From Clitopilus passeckerianus (taxonomy: Eukaryota > Basidiomycota > Agaricomycetes > Agaricales > Entolomataceae), in NCBI GenBank assembly GCA_944990035.1, contig CALYLX010000158.1, positions 186,001 to 250,000 on the forward strand: 64,000 bases of DNA. Direction: 5' to 3'. The translations under genes and the position numbers were made by a program. Under the pieces are notes generated by a model. It did not search any database, was not told the origin of the DNA, and was given only the letters and a program-made list of their open reading frames with translations. How positions within the stretch are numbered: position 1 is the stretch's first letter; every line of letters starts with the position of its first letter. Below are positions 24,054 through 35,733 of the stretch, in pieces.

Positions 24054-24737
24054 TCAAGAATCAATATACAGTCGACCAATGGAGACCCTCCGTGTCCAAG
24101 GAAAGCAACATCGACCATGTGGGCCAACTATGACCGCTCGTGTGATGTCCCCTGAAATCCATATAAATTTACCAGAATGGTAATGATAGACGTGATTCGG
24201 TGGGTATTGCGTCTTTTGCATCATCAGGGTGATCTTCTCCAACTTCCTCCTAAAGATAGGTTCAAAGTTTTTGAGCAGCTTGGGTCTGATAGAATGCTCA
24301 TGATATGTTTCGAGTAGCCAATCCGGGGTGACAGTGAGGTCCGCGCCCCTCGTACCTGACCTTATCGGTGCACGCATGCCTGTGGTGTGGACTGGCCAAG
24401 GCCCATGTTCTCGATCGATGATTGGCATGAGGCAGGATACACTGAGTACTCGGCGCTTACTTAATTGATCGCCGAACGTTGCAGTTGCACTCCTCGTGAA
24501 ATCGATTATTGGAAGCTAATCTACGAACCAAATGCGTCTGAAAATGAGTGGTTTCATTGATAAGTATATGTATATCGCGTATGCGGAGAATGTAGGAATG
24601 CAGATAACATATCCGCGCTTTCCGGGGCGCTTGATCATGTGCTTGACATCGAAGTCATGGATGGACGTGATAATCGAATAGTGCGGCAGTTGGGAGCAGT
24701 TGATTGCAACGGACGTTCTCTGCGGAAACAGAGACAC
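24054..24737 (-). CDS. Possible two-exon gene, unrecognised
   Basis: Two coding-like blocks on the minus strand. One, to 24737, contains RTSVAINCSQLPHYSIIT and IKRPGKRGY. The other, 24428-24054, contains DREHGPWPVHTTGMRAPI and YHYHSGKFIWISGDI, ending FPWTRRVSIGRLYIDS. An intron beginning GTTATC after RPGKRGY and ending GATTAG would join them in frame. The 5' end is not resolved; an upstream acceptor (CCGCAG, near 24730) suggests at least one more exon. No domain recognised and no certainty that the gene is intact. Confidence 0.3.
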
Positions 24738-24892
24738 AGGTTATATCACCCGGTAGCGTCAGGCCAACAGCTGCCGTAGTTGGACCACTGTTGGAAAAAT
24801 GGTGCAGAAGTCGAGAAGCATGCGTGCGGGGTTTGGAGGGTGGACAGAAATAAATCCTGAAGGCGGCACCGCCTTGGTGAAAGCGTCATGCG

Positions 24893-27740
24893 TCACGTCG
24901 AGGCGCCAAGTGTCGGTATGAATTGTCGGATATGTTCGGGGACAAGATCCTTCGGCAGGCGCGCAATCGTGTCCAAAGGAGCTCGCTTTGCCAGAGCAAG
25001 TAGGTTTAGACGCAGGTGGCGGAGGTCTTGATCCTCTAGGGTAGCTTCGTCTACTTGCATTGCAACTCCGTTCTCCTCCCCCTTGGGCTGGCTAAAGCCA
25101 TTTACACTGACTGAGATGGGAGCTTTGCTACCTTCCCGCTTCTCTTGGTTGATTTTGACGATCTGGTCTGCCACGTACTCCAGAACCTCCTTCAGCTCCT
25201 CTGGTCCCTCAGGTTCGTACATCCCGTTCATCGCCGTAACCGCCCCATTCCCACTAAGTGCCGAGCCGTTGCCCATTAGTGCATTGGCTGCTTCTGCAAG
25301 CTCTTGTGTTTGCTCCGCCGTTGTTGGTTGGCCAGTTGCGCTAGCCAAAGCAGCTTTCAACACAAGCTCTCGCTTCTTCTGTTTCAACACCTTCCCTGCC
25401 CATTCCTCCTCGCTCAGGAACAACTCCTCCGGTCGCCTGATCAACGAACCCATGTCGATCTTATGGCTTCTGATCTGCGTTAACGTAGTGAGGGCGACTG
25501 CTGCCGCTGGATATATGTGGAGGGACTTGACGACTTGGCCCCGTATGTCCTTGTCCTGGAGGTTCGGCAAGGACATGCATTCTGTGAGACTCGGCTTGGG
25601 GAGAGGTCCTAGCAGCTCTTTGGCAGCTTCGCGTAGGTACATATGCCGACCGCCAGTTAATGGGTCGACGATTTCTTGTTCTACCCATTGCGTCAATGTC
25701 AGCCCGCCAAGGCCGGGACATGGTTCCTAGGACAAAAGCAGTGATGAGGCTCAAGCAAAAAGGGTAGCGACCAGGTAAACTCTTACCAGTTGTCGGTCTG
25801 ACTTGCAGAACTCAGCCAAACTCCGGATGTACGCATAGCCATCCACGCCTCCATATACCGTGTCCCTTAGGTAGGACTCAGCATTGGCGGCTTGCCTGTC
25901 GTTCCAATAATCATTAATACTATTGAAAGCATCTCCCGCTCCAGAAGATGTCGCAGCTTGAAGAATCGACAAGGTTGATGGCGGTGTCGATAACGAATCG
26001 TTCTTGTTCCTATCGATCTCCACCGATTCCCGCAACGCCTCGATAATTTTTTCCTGCTCGTCAACGTTCCGAGTATAAGGAGAGATCCCTCTCCGTTGCA
26101 TCTCCGTATGGAGAGCAGCGGTAAGTGCGGCAAATGATCCTTGGTCGACTGTATGCATCTCCCTAGGTGTCTGCCATACAGGGATTTCGACCTCTTGATC
26201 ATCTTCCTTGTCTTTCCCTTTGCCTCTGGGCGGGTTCCGCACAACATTCCAGTGTCTCCTGCTGCTCTGCGAGGCGGGTAGTTTGCCTCCAGCCGACGCA
26301 GATAACTGAGCTGGAAGAGCTGGTATTGAAGGAGTGTACCCGGGAGGCAATGTTGTTGGTGCCAGATGCGGAGGAGGAAGTCGGGAGGGTGCTTGAGGTT
26401 GTATTGGGGTCTGAGACGCTGATGGGTCTCCGGATGAGGGGGGCGGCTGTGGCGGCGGTAGATTGAATAGTGGTGGGTACAGGGGTGTTAAGAGCGGCCG
26501 TGATAGAGGTTCAGGTGCTAGCGCAGATAGCACTGAGAAAGGTTCTTCCACTATATGCGCAGCGTATGTTAGAATAATTGCGGCTCCTCAGAATCCGAGG
26601 CACTGACTTTCGGTATAGTCCAAGCTTCCGTCTGCCAGCATAGGCGGGCCTTCCTTTTCTATTCGTAGTCGTTCCTTCTTTTTGTATCGCTTCCCTGTGC
26701 ATGTAGTCAGCACTGAAAAATATATTTCATAGATATTGAATGTCACCTTTGAGCTTTAATGCAACCAACGTCCTTGACCAATCTGACATCGGAGGAAAAG
26801 CACCTAAACCCTCCCTCGAGCCGGGCAGGCGTCCTTCTTCATCAACACTTTCAGAAACATGTTTTGGTAGTGCTGGCTTGTCGGGCTTTTTCTGTGGACC
26901 GCGTGTGACGCGTCTGCCTGTCCAAAGTTGGGCAGTCTGGGACGCGACCGATGGCGAACGGCCATTTGACCCTGGCTCGTCAACATCCATTGGTGTTCCG
27001 AAGTTGGGATCGTCTTCATCGTCTACATTAATAGAGCCCTCCTCATCTCTCTCAACATCGATATTCCAGTCGGTTTCGTACTGTATCACAGTAGCCGAAG
27101 CCTTCTGGACATGATCTAACGCCCAGGTCTCTAGTCGGTCGGCTTCGGTGTGATATATTGTACCAGGAGGGTTGAAAAGCTTAGCATTGCCCGTTACAAG
27201 GCGAATGTCAGCCTACAAGAACATTACAAGTTAGTTGACTGCTGTCGGAGATGGAAGTCAAACGCACCCCAAATTCCTCGAGAGAACGATATTTCCCTTT
27301 TTCGACTTTTAGTGTCATGGTACCAAAGTCCATTGGACGTTTAATAAGATCTGCATAACCTGGTACTTGATTGACGTCGACGGGTTGCAAGAAGAAGGCA
27401 TAATCGTCCTTTCTGCAGGAAGGTTAGCGGGGAAATGATAGCGCAAACCCACGTCGACTTACTTTTTTATCTGGGCGATTAACTTCCCCAGCACCTCTTT
27501 TAAAGGCTTCAGCTTTACTGGCCGAGGCGCCACCTTTCTTTCCTCATCTTGTCCTCCATAGTATGCCTGTAAGCCCGCTTTTGCTTTCGGCTTTTTTGGG
27601 CCAGCACTTGGTTTGATAGGTTTGCCTCCTTTCAACGCAGGAAGAACCAGAGTCAGGCCTGAAGATTTTGAGGTTGAAGCCTTCGAGAAAACAGGAGATG
27701 TTGGTGGATTGTAAGAAGAAAACGAGCCTGAGGCCTCCAT
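24893..27740 (-). CDS. BRD7/BRD9-type bromodomain chromatin protein
   Basis: About 850 aa in six or so exons. It begins MEASGSFSSYNPP (an in-frame Met 16 codons earlier is possible). A bromodomain spans roughly residues 75-190: DYAFFLQPVDVNQVPGYADL, IKRPMDFGTM, then ADIRLVTGNAKLFNPPGTIY, which has the acetyl-lysine-binding Asn in the usual place. A long region follows with Pro-rich linkers, the segment YTRNVDEQEKIIEALRES, and a C-terminal leucine-rich part (LRHLRLNLLALAKRAPLDTI). The layout bromodomain + DUF3512-like region is that of BRD7/BRD9, subunits of SWI/SNF-type remodelers. It is expected in the nucleus, reading acetylated histones. Stop at 24893; introns are short GT-AG. Confidence 0.8.
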
Positions 27741-30463
27741 CCAGCAAATTTGAGGATGTGTGACTTTGGCCGTCGATGGTAAGCGCAAGCTGGGTCACGG
27801 GCCGAACTCCAAACGAACTGGCGTCCCAACATTTTTGATCCCAAACCACAAACCGGTTCATCGTCGAGTTCACCGATTTTCGTGTGTTCCTTGCTGTGAT
27901 AAAAAAACCAACGAGCTTGCCGGCATCCCACCACGTTTTCTCGTAAAGACTTCGACGGAAACTGAACTTCCGATATTTTGTGGCTTCTAGCTGGACTTGC
28001 TGACGAACGGAAAGCTCTACGGCCCCGGCATTAACATGATTCCTAAGGCAGTGTGGGGAATGGTGCGCTTTTTCTGTCAAAATGCTAGGAGAACTGGGGC
28101 GTGTGTCCAAATAGACACCTTGTCTAATTAATGACATATCGGGCCTCAAAAGCTTAAAGTTTGCATGTGGGCTGGCCGCCGGAGGTGTTTCAGGTTCAGC
28201 CACGTTCTATGATTCATGATCTTGTCTAAGCGCAGAAAGCCGGCCTGATCTGGGCTGGATCTAGCGCACGAAGAGCGTCTGCAAACAAATTTCATTGGCA
28301 ATCTATCACCTGAACAGTCTGTTTTTGGTTGACCGTGAAATGAAGCAGGAGCTTGGAGGATGGAAGAGATCCTGCCGGTCTTATCTCCTGGTCGGAATTC
28401 TACAATTGCCAGGACTGCAGCAGACCCTTGCCTTCTAAATTGAAGGCGACAATCATGCCAAGTTCTGTTAGCCCTGACCAGGAGGCCTGCCCTAAATGGC
28501 CTAGTGCAGACGCTAAATGGATGCCCTTGTTTCATTAACATTGTCGGGTTGATGGTGACTCATGGTACCTCCCAATAATTGCCCTCGCCGATAGGTATCT
28601 TATGACACGCCACAGGCAGACGAATACTTCCGCAACAAACTGTACCCGATATTTTCGACTTGGTAGAAACTCTGAAGAAAATAGTAAGTCCCCTCTAATC
28701 GCATTCTGTCTAGTCTATTCACTCCCTTGAACACCTGACGTTCCTTTCTACTCCTATGTCAGGGATATCCGTCACCTTGCCGCGGGCTTCCTCAATTTGG
28801 TACGTCGTGCCCCATGCTCTGTGTCGCAAAATGTGTTGATTCAATTCATCCACAAGCCATCGACCTATTCGCCGACATGCCTACGGATATTCTGGGAATG
28901 GAAGCACTGAGCCCGAGTAAGTATTGCAGCAACGATTACACGACTGGTGGAAACGACAATATTTTCCTTCCGTCCGCTTTACGGAATAATCTCAATTCAG
29001 ATCGAGCAACGCCAATTATGTCTAATGAAAATACCAGAGTACCAACGACTGCATGGGGCGAGTTCACGGAAGTTCTGAATTGTTTCGATCGACGTGGTTG
29101 CGATCGAGTCCTCGAGCGAGATACCATGTGAGATAGCTTCCGTAAATCTCGCGGCAACGGGCTAATTTGGACCCAGCAGACAGAGCCTACACACCGAGGA
29201 CATGCGACGAACACGTCCTAGGATCGAGGCCAAATACGATTACTTGTCTAGGGATGAGCGCTTGCTCAGACCATGCATACGTGATTAATCACCTCCTCAC
29301 ACGTCAGGAGGCGTAAAACGGCTCCCCATTATCTGGCCTCTACTCGGAGATTGATTAGGATCTGCATAATGAAATCCTTACCTCAATTATCACTGGGTTT
29401 CCGCGCAGGTCACATACCGAAATTGAATGCTCCTCGAGCATGTTGGCGCCCACACGGAACCAGATGGATGCTTCATGAGTACTTGGCGAAGGATCGCATG
29501 TGGAGGTGCCAGCCTTCAATTCTAGTCAGCAATTATGAGCCGTTCTTCCGCCCTAGCCGGTGGTCGACGAATGCCTTGGTGACAATGTCAGCACGTTGTC
29601 TCCTATGGGCACACCGAGCTAACGACCATGAGAGGATTGTAATCGGGTGTCCCATTAAATTAACTGTCACCGTGTAATCCACCAAAATATGTATGAAACG
29701 CCGTAAATAAATCACAGCGCCGCAAGTGACAGAATCCTTCATTTAGCCAAATAGCCTCAATCCCAAATTTATCTTCCGAACCTCAAGCCTCAGCAACTCT
29801 GTTTTCTGCAGAAAACATTTGGAAAACATGCCCATTATCTCATCGATTCGCTTAGGCTAGGTGGGGTGGGTTGTCACGGTCATCGTTGACACATGTGGGC
29901 CTTTTGGGTTCAAATCTGTGCCTCAAATTTTGGCTGAGCCGTTGTTCGTTGCTACGTAGACGTTTCCGGAGGATAATATAGTTCTGCATGAGCGCGTCGT
30001 ACAGCCACTCGTGCCGTGTCAACCGTTCCGAGAACCCCTTCTTAGAAACCAGCGTAAGCAATACCAGGTTGTCGGACGTCACCAGTCAATGTAGAATTGA
30101 CGAGAAGAAACCACGGTGCTCATGGCTTCTATGTTGGAAACTATATTGATTCTTCAAAAGGAACCGCCGCCTCGATACGGTCGCGCACACAACTCAGCAC
30201 CTGACAGAGATCACTCGGTAAGAAAGCTTATTAAAGTCCGACAAACCTAGATAATCCGCTTGGAGATTCCTTTTCGGCTAACTTCGCATGAATTACGACG
30301 AGTCCCTGGCACGTTAACCCTGGATTCCTCCAACACAAAACTCCCGTGAACGCTTCGACCTCTTCTTCCCATCTCGCGCACATTCTGCTTAGATGCGTCG
30401 AGGTTCCGTCTGAGGCTTCCTCCACATTCCTTCCCCTCCTCCCTTTACCTCTACCTTAATCGA
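27741..30463. other. 2.7 kb region without a supportable gene
   Basis: It contains the divergent promoters of the bromodomain and homeobox genes plus scattered short frames: 28203-27544 minus, 28814-29131 plus (DLFADMPTDILGM, vaguely F-box-like), 29351-29677 plus and 30082-29852 minus. None could be extended by splicing or assigned to a family. They may be gene relics. No repeat or transposon end was recognised. Confidence 0.35.
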
Positions 30464-32045
30464 ATGAGCACGTCCCGTTCTCCTACTCCAATCCCTAATT
30501 CCACTTCAAGTAATATCCTGCCTGCCACCGAAACAACGACCTCACGAACAGACTCACACGATCACATTCTTTCTGCACCACCACTTGAACAGCATTCTTC
30601 ACGCTCTCATCCTTCATCGTACTCCCTCGAACACTCTCTAGATACATCTCTCTCTGGCGGTTACCACATGGCACGAAATTTGTCAAGGGATTCGCATCGC
30701 CAGGAGGACACCCACTCAAGCTACTCCTCTGACTCTCATGAAGATAATCTAGCTGATACTGAGCAGGACGAGAAGAGACAACCACTTGAGACTCCAACTC
30801 CCGCACCGCCCCCTAAGAAGAAGAGGACACGAACGTTAACGACGCCCCATCAGTCCGCAGTACTGCATGCTCTACTGGCACAGGTCTGTCCTATTCCACA
30901 CCAGCATCTACGGAAACTTCTGATCTATGGGCTGCAGTCCCGTTTTCCCAGCACCGCCGTACGTGAGGAGGTGGGCCGATCCATCGGCCTCAGTGCTAGG
31001 AAGGTTCAGGCAAGTAATACATTCGTCTGATTCGGGTATTTTACTGACTGAATGTATTCAGATTTGGTTTCAAGTAAGCAATATTATTGTTCCTACGTTT
31101 GGTGACTGACGGCTTCCTTCAAAGAATCAACGTCAGAAAGCGCGACGACCACATGGTTTAGGTGACCCATCTAGGAAGAGGGCCCCCCAGTACGGCCCGT
31201 TCCCTCCCAGTGCAGCTGATACGTCAGTGGCTGGGCCCTCGATGGCGGACCACAGGGCGGCCTCTGAAATGGCGTACCGGCACCATTATGGTGGCATGAC
31301 CTCTGATCAGAGCGCATTCAGTGGCTATCATTCGGACTCTCCCGCCCAGCTCTCTGGTCCTGGAATTCCTGGGACCGATTATCAATACGAAGTTCCAGGT
31401 AGCGGACGCCCGAGCACAGCTCCTATGAGGCCCCATGACGATACAAGATCTTCGCCTCACTATTCGAGGTTCGGTTCCACATACCCCACCGCCACCTATG
31501 ATTACAATCGCCGTCCTGCCAGTTCTGCCTCTCAGTACGTAGGGGGATATGATCGTGAATCACGCACATTGCCTCCCTTGATCACTCCTTTACGCCGGCA
31601 AAGCTCTTCACCCACATCAAACCGTGCGCTGCCCGTCTTATCGTTTACGTCGCAGCACGATCCTTCCCCTGAGTCCTCATTCGCTCATCATTCACATGAA
31701 CTGAGAGGGCATCAACTTGAAGCGACTCGCCTCTCACCTCTATATTCCATGCCACCCACTCGACGAGAGACGTTGCCTCCGCCGCTTCAGTTACGATCAC
31801 CTAGTCCTCACGCAGCGTCCTCGTCATATCTCCAGCGGCCCGAGTCCCCTCCAAGCTCCGCTTCGCCAACCTACAAAGTTTTCGCCGACCCTTCTTCTGA
31901 GGCAGTTGGTTCCGAGGAGCCGTCTCCCCGGCCGCCAGGAAGATATGACCCTGTTCGAGGAATGTTTATACCCACCCCGACCACGAGCGAGGGCCAGCAG
32001 TCTCGCTCGCCTTCGCCCTCTAGAGAAACACACGACGAAATCTGA
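30464..32045 (+). CDS. Homeodomain transcription factor
   Basis: Nuclear DNA-binding regulator of 474 aa. Exons 30464-30883, 30938-31009, 31062-31073 and 31125-32045 join in frame. The homeodomain (about residues 120-180) begins with the basic arm PPKKKRTRTLTTPHQSAVLH. It continues RFPSTAVREEVGRSIGL and ends in the recognition helix SARKVQIWFQNQRQKARR, with the invariant W, F, N and R. The four residues IWFQ come from a 12-nt exon. The intron before it starts with GC (CAG/GCAAGT) rather than GT. The intron at 30884-30937 is 54 nt and stop-free, so retention would place 18 residues inside the homeodomain. The flanks are Ser/Pro/His-rich low-complexity sequence. Target genes are unknown; similar factors control fruiting-body development in mushrooms. 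Confidence 0.85.
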
Positions 32046-32441
32046 TGAACAGATTTACGAAATCGCTATGTCAAACGAAGAATCGCTCATTCACTCCTTT
32101 TCCTAATTCTTTTTGGACCGCCAGTAATTTCACGCGCTACATTCATCTGTTTAATATCTCGTTATAATTATTGCTATATCGCTGTGCCAGTGTAATTCGT
32201 ATTAGTTGTCTTTTTATCTGGGGCCCATCTGCCCTGTCTATCTCCTGTCTTTATTGATCGATATACCTCGAAACGTTTTTTACGACCAGATACCGTACTT
32301 TAGAAATAATTAATCCTAAATTTCTTTTCGCGACTGATTACAACGCGTTCATTCATTTGGCCGATCAACACGCTGGAAACTTGGAACGAAACGACGTCAC
32401 AATAATATCAGGGATATACATGCATAAGTCGTGTGTGTAAT

Positions 32442-35400
32442 CTATTGTTCTAGGCTTCTTTTTCTAGTCGTCAACCTGGCTTTTAACCGCAACCTGTGCC
32501 CTAACTCTGATTCCAGGTCATGGGTATTGAGAGGGCCACCATCTCGCGATGACGTCGATTTGATCGCATTGGTTCCCTTGACTGAATCTGTTAGAAGCCT
32601 GGTGTCAGACGCCAAATTAACTGTCGAAGTCGACCTCGATGACTCGACTGGGCACGTGGAGTTTCCCTGCTCAGGGTCCACCCTGGAGGTTGGAGTTCGC
32701 CGTTTTTCGTGGAGTAATTTCGCCAGCAACCTAGCCCTTCTTGCATTCGCGTTTTGGGATTCGTGTTCAGAGTTGACTGAGGTAGGATTTAGAGGGCTTG
32801 ATGGCCTGATGGGGTTACCCCGCAACTTTATCCCACCCACGTGGCCAAGAGGATCTTCTACGTCGTGGATATGATTGGCATTCAAATCCCGGGAATCCGA
32901 TCGTGTTTCCGATAAAGGCGAATCTTGGACGGTGAAGAATGCCCGAACATCAGCCGTCACAGAGGAGTCGCGAATCCTCAGGCCGTTCGCCATCGAGCTC
33001 AAGTTATCGGGTACGGGGGTTGGAGAATCTGGGCGGCGGGTCTCTGTAGGATCCTTCCGTGGATCTCGCAAGAAGGCGCTGGGCGAGGTTGATGAATTCA
33101 AAGTACCCTTCTCGCTTGGAGACTGATATGAAGGGGGAGCCGTCGGCATGTCGTTTGTGCGGAATTGCAGGCCCGCCGACTGAACTACGGAGCTGACGTT
33201 GCGATTAAGCGGGGTCTGACTCTCAGAATCGATTGAATTGTCAATGTTGATTCGTCGATAGTTGTCACTGTCGCCAAGGTCTATATTTTCCCGACCGCTG
33301 ACAATCGGAGTAGGGTTTGAATGCTCACGACCTGGCTCCAGATCTGGATTTGACAACCGAGCGAGCAATGACGGTGGTGGAGACGTAGAACGTGGTGAAG
33401 CCGTGCCGGGTTGGGGATTTACAACTCCCGTCGTAGCTGTGTTGGCCAGGCTAAGTTGGAGATTGGAGCCCAGACCCGAACCCAGGTGCGCTTGAACAGA
33501 TTGTATTAGAGTTCGCGGTCGCGGAGGCTTTTTTGGTCTCGAAGGCGGTGATGGCTCTGGTAGATCTTCCCTTGTAACATTCAACAACGGCGGCGTCTGC
33601 TGCATACGACTTTCTTCAGATGGTGGCGTCTGCATATGTGGCTGCACATGGCTAGGAATGAACGGGGGAGAGAATGCCTCTGAATCATGTGATATAGTTC
33701 GACCTCGGTCTGCCACTATGATTAGGACGACATCTACGTTTCTATCTGGAAATTTCTCACCCGAATGTTGCTTCCGCAAATTTTGGTGGCGCTGGCTGAC
33801 TTCGTCGTCGCGAAGACGACAATGTGCTGAGCGTACACGAGTGTCATCGCGAGTTGTTGGACCTCGCAGTTGGTTACCCGCCTTATTTGCGTCCGCAGTG
33901 CTCATGTGCACCAGGGCCTTTCGTTCGGCATCCTGTTGAATGAACGGTGTGTTTGGAGGTTGCAAAGTGCGAGAAGTCGCTGCATTATCAGACGACCCAT
34001 ATGAACGAGAGCTTTGGCCAGCGTCGTCCTCGAATGCCCTTCGAGGCGACTGGTCAGAGAGGGAGGGGCTTGTCGGGGGTGAACACTGTCGAGCTTGATA
34101 GGTAGTCCTCTCCACCCGCGGAGGTGATCTGGAACAAGAAAGCGACCTCGGTCTTCGCCTTTCTTGGCGTACCGGGGGCGCTTGCACGGCCGGCGCGTCA
34201 TACTGTTACGGTCATTTGTTAGCCAGGGAGGATTCAACTAGGATTCCACATACTTGGACAGCCTCATCGTAGACGAAGAGATCACGAAACGGGGACCTCA
34301 GATACGAGTAGACTTCTAAATCGGTAGCGGGGGATAATTTAGTGATACTGTCACCGACTTCAGGGTATGTGCCTACCATGTGCAAAATGCTCTGCGAAAG
34401 GATGTCTTTCGCCTTCGCTGTATAGCGTATCCAGATCCAAGAACTCTGAAAGCAGTTTAATTGCGGACTCGGATCGTATATCGATCGACTTCATCATCGA
34501 AATTATGAAGGTGGTTAAGAACTAGGATGGACGTGAAATCAGAAAACAATTGCTTTCTCAAAAGAAAATAGGGTCCACCTCCACATCGAGGTCATTCCAA
34601 ATCTGAAGTTCCCGTCTGAGGAATGTGGTCGTCCTCTTGATGTAGTCCTGTGACGCAGCAAATTGTGCAGGGTTAGGAAACGGGCGATAGCGGGTATATG
34701 GGTTGGAACCGATGTGCTGTAGTAAAAATCTAGGTTAGATTCCCATATTAAGAATAAATGAGATGGCTTCATCCTCGGAGGCGACTCCGTGGGTCTGAAT
34801 GCCCTGCCAGATTTTCTGGCGAAACCAGTGACAGAGCGTGCCAATTGCTCTACTGTGATATCAGGGTAGTGACTGACCTTTGCATAGAGATTCTGCTCAT
34901 ATATCCACTTTCGTCTTGAAATTGATTGCTGAAGCCTGTCACTTTCTTCTCGCTCCTCACGCAGACGCCGCTCCCGCTCTCGTTCGCGTGCTGTTCGTCT
35001 TCGGCGGATCGTCTCTTCTCTCAGAGAACGTGCGGATGCTGGGACCGGTGACGAGCGGACAGGAGGAAGGTAATGCTTCCGGAAATCATACTTGGATCTT
35101 ATGTCGTGGATCACATATTCCCCGATCGCCTGAGTGCACAGAGGACAACGACGTGATTGTTCTGTAACATTCTAGCTCACATTGTGGATGGTTCGTTTCA
35201 CTAAGAAGTAGACTTACCAGACCACATACGTATGCACTCAAAGCAGAATTCGTGAGAGCAAGTTGGGATGATGGTCCGGTCTACAGTCGTTTGCAAACAG
35301 ATACTGCACTGCAACTCGTCGTATTCGTCGTGGTCCTCATTTTCGACCGCAACTTCAGCGTATTCAGGCTCATTTGTATCAGAACCATCCGTGTTCTTGA

Positions 35401-35452
35401 GCTTGACGCGTTTAATTGGCGGACTGGACGACCTGGAGGCCCTAGAGGTCAT
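32442..35452 (-). CDS. Topors-like RING-finger E3 ligase
   Basis: Roughly 860 aa. The first exon (35452-35218) starts MTSRASRSSSPPIKRVKLKN and has an acidic stretch. The C3HC4 RING reads LQCSICLQTTVDRTIIPTCS, HEFCFECIRMW and, across an intron ending ATGTTACAG, RRCPLCTQAIGEYVIHDI. After it come an Arg/Glu-rich coiled-coil (RRRRTARERERERRLREE) and RRKWIYEQNLYAK. The next exons carry SNPYTRYRPFPNPAQFAASQ and SIDIRSESAIKLLSEFLD, a conserved block of fungal Topors-type proteins. A 580-residue, Ser/Pro-rich disordered tail in one exon ends at 32442. Topors proteins act as ubiquitin and SUMO E3 ligases in the nucleus; a SUMO gene lies 20 kb away but there is no evidence of linkage. Exon borders near 34200-34750 are approximate. 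Confidence 0.8.
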
Positions 35453-35733
35453 GCAGCAAGACTGTGAGTGGGTGTAATGAGCTGACTGATTTGCTTCGTG
35501 AGCCGGACCGAGCCTTGGGAAAAACTTAGGTAAGAACAAACGGCTCGATTCACGAATACGAAATTGAACCAAGCCGATTCATTTAGTAGAACCACCTGAA
35601 CTGCAGGCTTTGACCCAAATATCTCGTCGTGTACGTTTGAGAGAACGACACTACATTTCGTTCATAGGCGTAAACCTGAAATTCATTCAACGGCATTAGA
35701 AACATCAGCGGTAAGAATATATAAAATCTCCAT

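Noticed and set aside
25083..25730. 215-codon plus-strand frame
   Set aside because: Antisense to the C-terminal exon of the bromodomain gene, whose sense frame has the family layout.
28814..28930. Possible F-box start (DLFADMPTDIL)
   Set aside because: Only one weak motif; no following F-box helices and the frame cannot be extended by splicing.
29880..29930. GGTTCAAAT resembling a tRNA B box
   Set aside because: No A box or cloverleaf-forming arms at the right distance.
32431..33939. Plus-strand frames of 77-147 codons
   Set aside because: Antisense to the long last exon of the Topors-like gene.
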